A DNA stretch of 10,000 nt. Source: Glandiceps talaboti. Lineage: Eukaryota; Hemichordata; Enteropneusta; Spengelidae. A model generated the notes under the pieces. That model saw only the letters and a list, made by a program, of their open reading frames with translations. It ran no database searches and was not told the DNA's origin. The stretch lies in NCBI RefSeq assembly GCF_964340395.1, contig NC_135558.1, positions 872,501 to 882,500 on the forward strand. Reading direction: 5' to 3'. The translations under genes were made by a program, and so were the position numbers. Positions 8,312 through 10,000 of the stretch are shown piece by piece. Positions within the stretch are counted from its first letter, which is position 1. Each line of letters opens with the position of its first letter.

Positions 8312-8821
8312 ATGTATGTGTGTGTATGTATGTATGTATGTATGTGTGTGTATGTGTCTATGTATGTATGTATGTATGTATGTATGTATGTATGTATGTA
8401 TGTATGTATGTATGTATGTATGTATGTATGTATGTATGTACGTACGTACGTGTGTGTATGTGTCTATGTATGTATGTATGTATGTATGTATGTATGTATG
8501 TATGTATGTATGTATGTATGTATGTATGTCTGTCTGTCAAATGAGATGAAAGTCGACATTTTTTACGTTAATACTGTAATTGATATGGATTTGATTAGCT
8601 TTTCAGCGAAATCCACCTGAACTAATTAGTCTAATTTGCATAAAAAATGGTATATTTAAAAATGATTGATGGGTCACCCTTTTTCAACGTTTGGTTTCAC
8701 AGGGAGAGAGGGTTTCGGACATTTTTTCATTAATGAAAATATCCACCTACACCCCAGTCCCCGCCACCTGCCGATGAAACTAGCCCGTCCCTAGAAAAGT
8801 TATAACCGAATGCTTACGTAC
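8040..8821 (-). other. Last intron of the protease gene (GT-AG)
   Basis: On the minus strand the intron starts GTACGTAAG, directly after ACG, the Thr codon of D-A-C-T, and ends AATACGAAG. Splicing is phase 0 on both sides and gives D-A-C-T-V-D-D-G-G-P, exactly the spacing of D-S-C-Q-G-D-S-G-G-P in active family members. A competing donor four bases further on (AC|GTAAGC) would put the joined frame out of register. Reading on without splicing hits a TAG after 13 codons. About a third of the intron is the TATG/TCTG microsatellite. Confidence 0.8.
8275..8538. repeat. Compound TCTG/TATG tetranucleotide microsatellite
   Basis: The array opens with about nine TCTG repeats, runs through long (TATG)n tracts, and closes with three TCTG repeats. 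The interruption GTGTGTGTATGTGTCTATG occurs at 8344 and again at 8450, a 106-base offset that points to an internal segment duplication. A short ACGT-rich patch (TACGTACGTACG) lies at 8439-8450. Open frames in every phase give Tyr-Val-Cys-Met repeats and are not genes. The array lies inside the last intron of the protease gene. Confidence 0.97.
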
Positions 8822-8965
8822 CGTACAGGCATCATCATCGGTTGGCGTACCAGCACACATTAAGCTCTCTGTGACTATACCATTATGTCGATCTGGATCA
8901 TTGCAGTACTCATCATCAAACACTGTGATATTGGCCTGGAGGAGAACATCAGATGGTGAACCGTC
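8822..8965 (-). CDS. Penultimate exon of the S1 serine protease homolog
   Basis: The exon encodes 48 residues that align with the S1 region between the V-T-G-W-G motif and the active-site loop. It starts D-G-S-P-S-D-V-L-L-Q-A (family: G-G-S-x-S-x-x-L-Q-E-A). Then come I-T-V-F-D-D-E-Y-C (Cys168), V-T-E-S-L-M-C-A-G (family: I-T-x-x-M-L-C-A-G, Cys182) and D-D-D-A-C-T (Asp189 of the S1 pocket, Ala190, Cys191). The 3' end is the donor ACG|GTACGTAAG in phase 0. The 5' end has two possible acceptors within the string AACAGAG: exon start at 8965 (phase 0) or at 8967, which adds two bases to complete a codon, probably Glu or Lys. Asp189 would give a trypsin-like Arg/Lys pocket, but the next exon lacks the catalytic Ser. 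The exons carrying His57 and Asp102 should lie at higher coordinates. Confidence 0.88.
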
Positions 8966-8967
8966 CT

Positions 8968-9372
8968 CTGTTACAAGTTAGACATATACACGATATATGA
9001 TTATGTGAAATATTTCTTGTATTTCGTGCATCAGGCTTTATGATTTAAAACCTCGGAATTTAACGTCTAAGCAGGTGTAATGACGTTGTTCTGCAATGTA
9101 AGCTTAACACCAGAACTTCCGTACTAATAGTGAAATCTTCCAACATGCATGGCTGTTTTAGTTTCATATATATGTTTAATGCCTGTCAATAACACATGCA
9201 ATGTTTCCCCGGCAATGCAACCAGCGACAGACAAGCACTTACAAACAGAACTTGTCACAAACAGGGAAAGTAAATAAATGAATTGGATTAGTCACACTCC
9301 GCACAGCATGGAAGTATCACCCACAGGAAGAATAACAATGTTATTAACCAGATCAAAGGTTCAATGATCTAC
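8968..9372 (-). other. Probable intron or degraded region of the protease gene
   Basis: An S1 gene needs about 60-70 residues here (the I-x-x-H-P-x-Y segment, D-I-A-L-L with Asp102, C-L-P and G-W-G) if the exon at 9373-9467 is real. I cannot find a clean exon for them. Two short minus-strand stretches resemble the family: 9295-9360 (containing V-N-N-I-V-I-L-P and M-L-C-G-V) and 9070-9123 (V-K-L-T-L-Q-N-N-V). Both are bounded by stop codons and lack good donors. Confidence 0.35.
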
Positions 9373-9467
9373 CATCACTGTTCGCTCATCAATCTTGGTA
9401 TCAATAACTTCCCATTTACCGAACGAGCTTAGCATATCAATTATGAGGGAGTTCGGAACAATGATTG
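9373..9467 (-). CDS. Candidate upstream exon of the protease gene
   Basis: The minus-strand frame reads I-I-V-P-N-S-L-I-I-D-M-L and then F-G-K-W-E-V-I-D-T-K, ending D-E-R-T-V-M. This resembles the S1 segment after the catalytic His, typically (V/I)-x-L-G-x-W/Y-x-x-x-x-x-D-x-x-E-Q-T-V-x-V. The upstream boundary CACTGTCACAAG|CA is a plausible acceptor with a pyrimidine-rich tract. The downstream boundary GTGATG|GTAGAT is a weak donor. The frame continues three codons (V-D-H) to a TGA at 9361-9363. Strand, order and spacing fit the two confident exons. The match is by eye and moderate. It could also be chance, or part of a broken copy. Confidence 0.35.
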
Positions 9468-10000
9468 CTTGTGACAGTGAAGGGTGCGCAGTGGGCAGTT
9501 TATAGAATATTAATGTTTGACACATCATATTACATGTGTACCTAAAATAAAGTTAATGTACTGAAACAGTTATCCTGCATAGTTTTCTTCAATTTCAGGG
9601 CTTTCCATAATAACTCTGTATGTAAGTATATCTTTAAAATTTTAACAGATTCTACTAACTTTCACTGGCTGCTGACCATAGTAGTAGTGTGCATGCTGTT
9701 ACTGTTTGTATCATTAACTAAATAAAGTGTTAATTGGTGTCTATCTCAACATGAAACCTTGTGATCAGGCTCCCTGATCTCGATAGTTCATTTAATACCT
9801 TTCACTCTCGCTTCTGGGAAAAGAACTGTATAATTTAACGATTGTTTTGGTCAAACCAGCCTGTTATCTTACGTAACCAACCATTTTCTGGTTATCAGTG
9901 ATTACTAGGCTGTGATTTCCAGAGAACGGCTGATATTGTCCTACTTTTAATGTACAAGAATTGAGCCTTTATTAGATGATTTCATTGCCCGTATTTCAAC
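9468..10000. other. Unassigned, possibly upstream introns of the protease gene
   Basis: The exon with the catalytic His (T-A-A-H-C motif) and the signal peptide would be expected here or beyond the window, reading leftward. I do not see a clear T-A-A-H-C. A splice-like pair on the minus strand encloses 9873-9940, with a good donor GTTAC|GTAAGA, but its translation is not recognisable and its phase does not fit. No repeats of note. Confidence 0.4.

Noticed and set aside
8213-8620. Open frames across the TATG microsatellite on both strands
   Set aside because: They are translations of a tetranucleotide repeat (Tyr-Val-Cys-Met or His-Thr-Tyr-Ile) inside a protease intron.
9070-9123. Minus-strand stretch V-K-L-T-L-Q-N-N-V as the Asp102 region exon
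   Set aside because: It is only 18 codons between two stops, lacks D-I-A-L and has no usable donor. The resemblance to L-K-L-x-x-x-V-x-x-x-V-x-P is too weak.
9466-9500. T-A-H-P reading just upstream of the 9373-9467 candidate exon as a catalytic-His motif
   Set aside because: It lies before the best acceptor. The family motif is T-A-A-H-C with a Cys after the His, and this lacks both the second Ala and the Cys.
9873-9940. Possible minus-strand exon with a good donor (GTTAC|GTAAGA) as the catalytic-His exon
   Set aside because: The translation has no T-A-A-H-C motif, and its phase does not fit the next candidate exon.

Overview
The window looks like AT-rich nuclear DNA from an animal, most likely a marine invertebrate. 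The signs are GT-AG introns, an AATAAA poly(A) signal, low gene density and many tandem repeats. There are no bacterial operons, ribosome binding sites or mobile-element genes. The species cannot be named from the sequence.

The one gene I can identify with confidence lies on the minus strand at the right side. Its last two exons (8822-8965 or 8967, and 7833-8039) splice cleanly into the C-terminal part of a trypsin/chymotrypsin-like (S1 family) serine protease domain. The four Cys of this half, the S1-pocket Asp and the C-terminal helix motif are kept. However, the GDSGGP active-site motif reads V-D-D-G-G-P, so the catalytic Ser is Asp and the oxyanion-hole Gly is Val. This predicts an inactive serine protease homolog, or a decaying gene. 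A candidate third exon lies at 9373-9467. A poly(A) signal sits at 7709-7714.

Layout, left to right. 1-713: short direct repeats and a long imperfect inverted-repeat (foldback) element at 241-658. 714-3156: no recognisable gene, two hairpins. 3157-4236: a 37-unit minisatellite with 30- and 27-bp units, open on both strands; the plus-strand frame is Thr/Ser/Pro-rich. 4237-5770: nothing recognisable. 5771-6258: four tandem copies of a roughly 120-bp unit. 6259-6678: a locally CpG-richer stretch with a possible plus-strand exon. 6704-7657: 15 copies of a 64-bp unit, just beyond the 3' end of the protease gene. 8275-8538: a TATG/TCTG microsatellite inside the protease intron. 8968-10000: intron or upstream sequence of the protease gene.

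No multi-gene system is visible. The most interesting points are the Ser-to-Asp protease, the mucin-like reading of the first minisatellite, and the four unrelated tandem arrays packed into about 5.4 kb.
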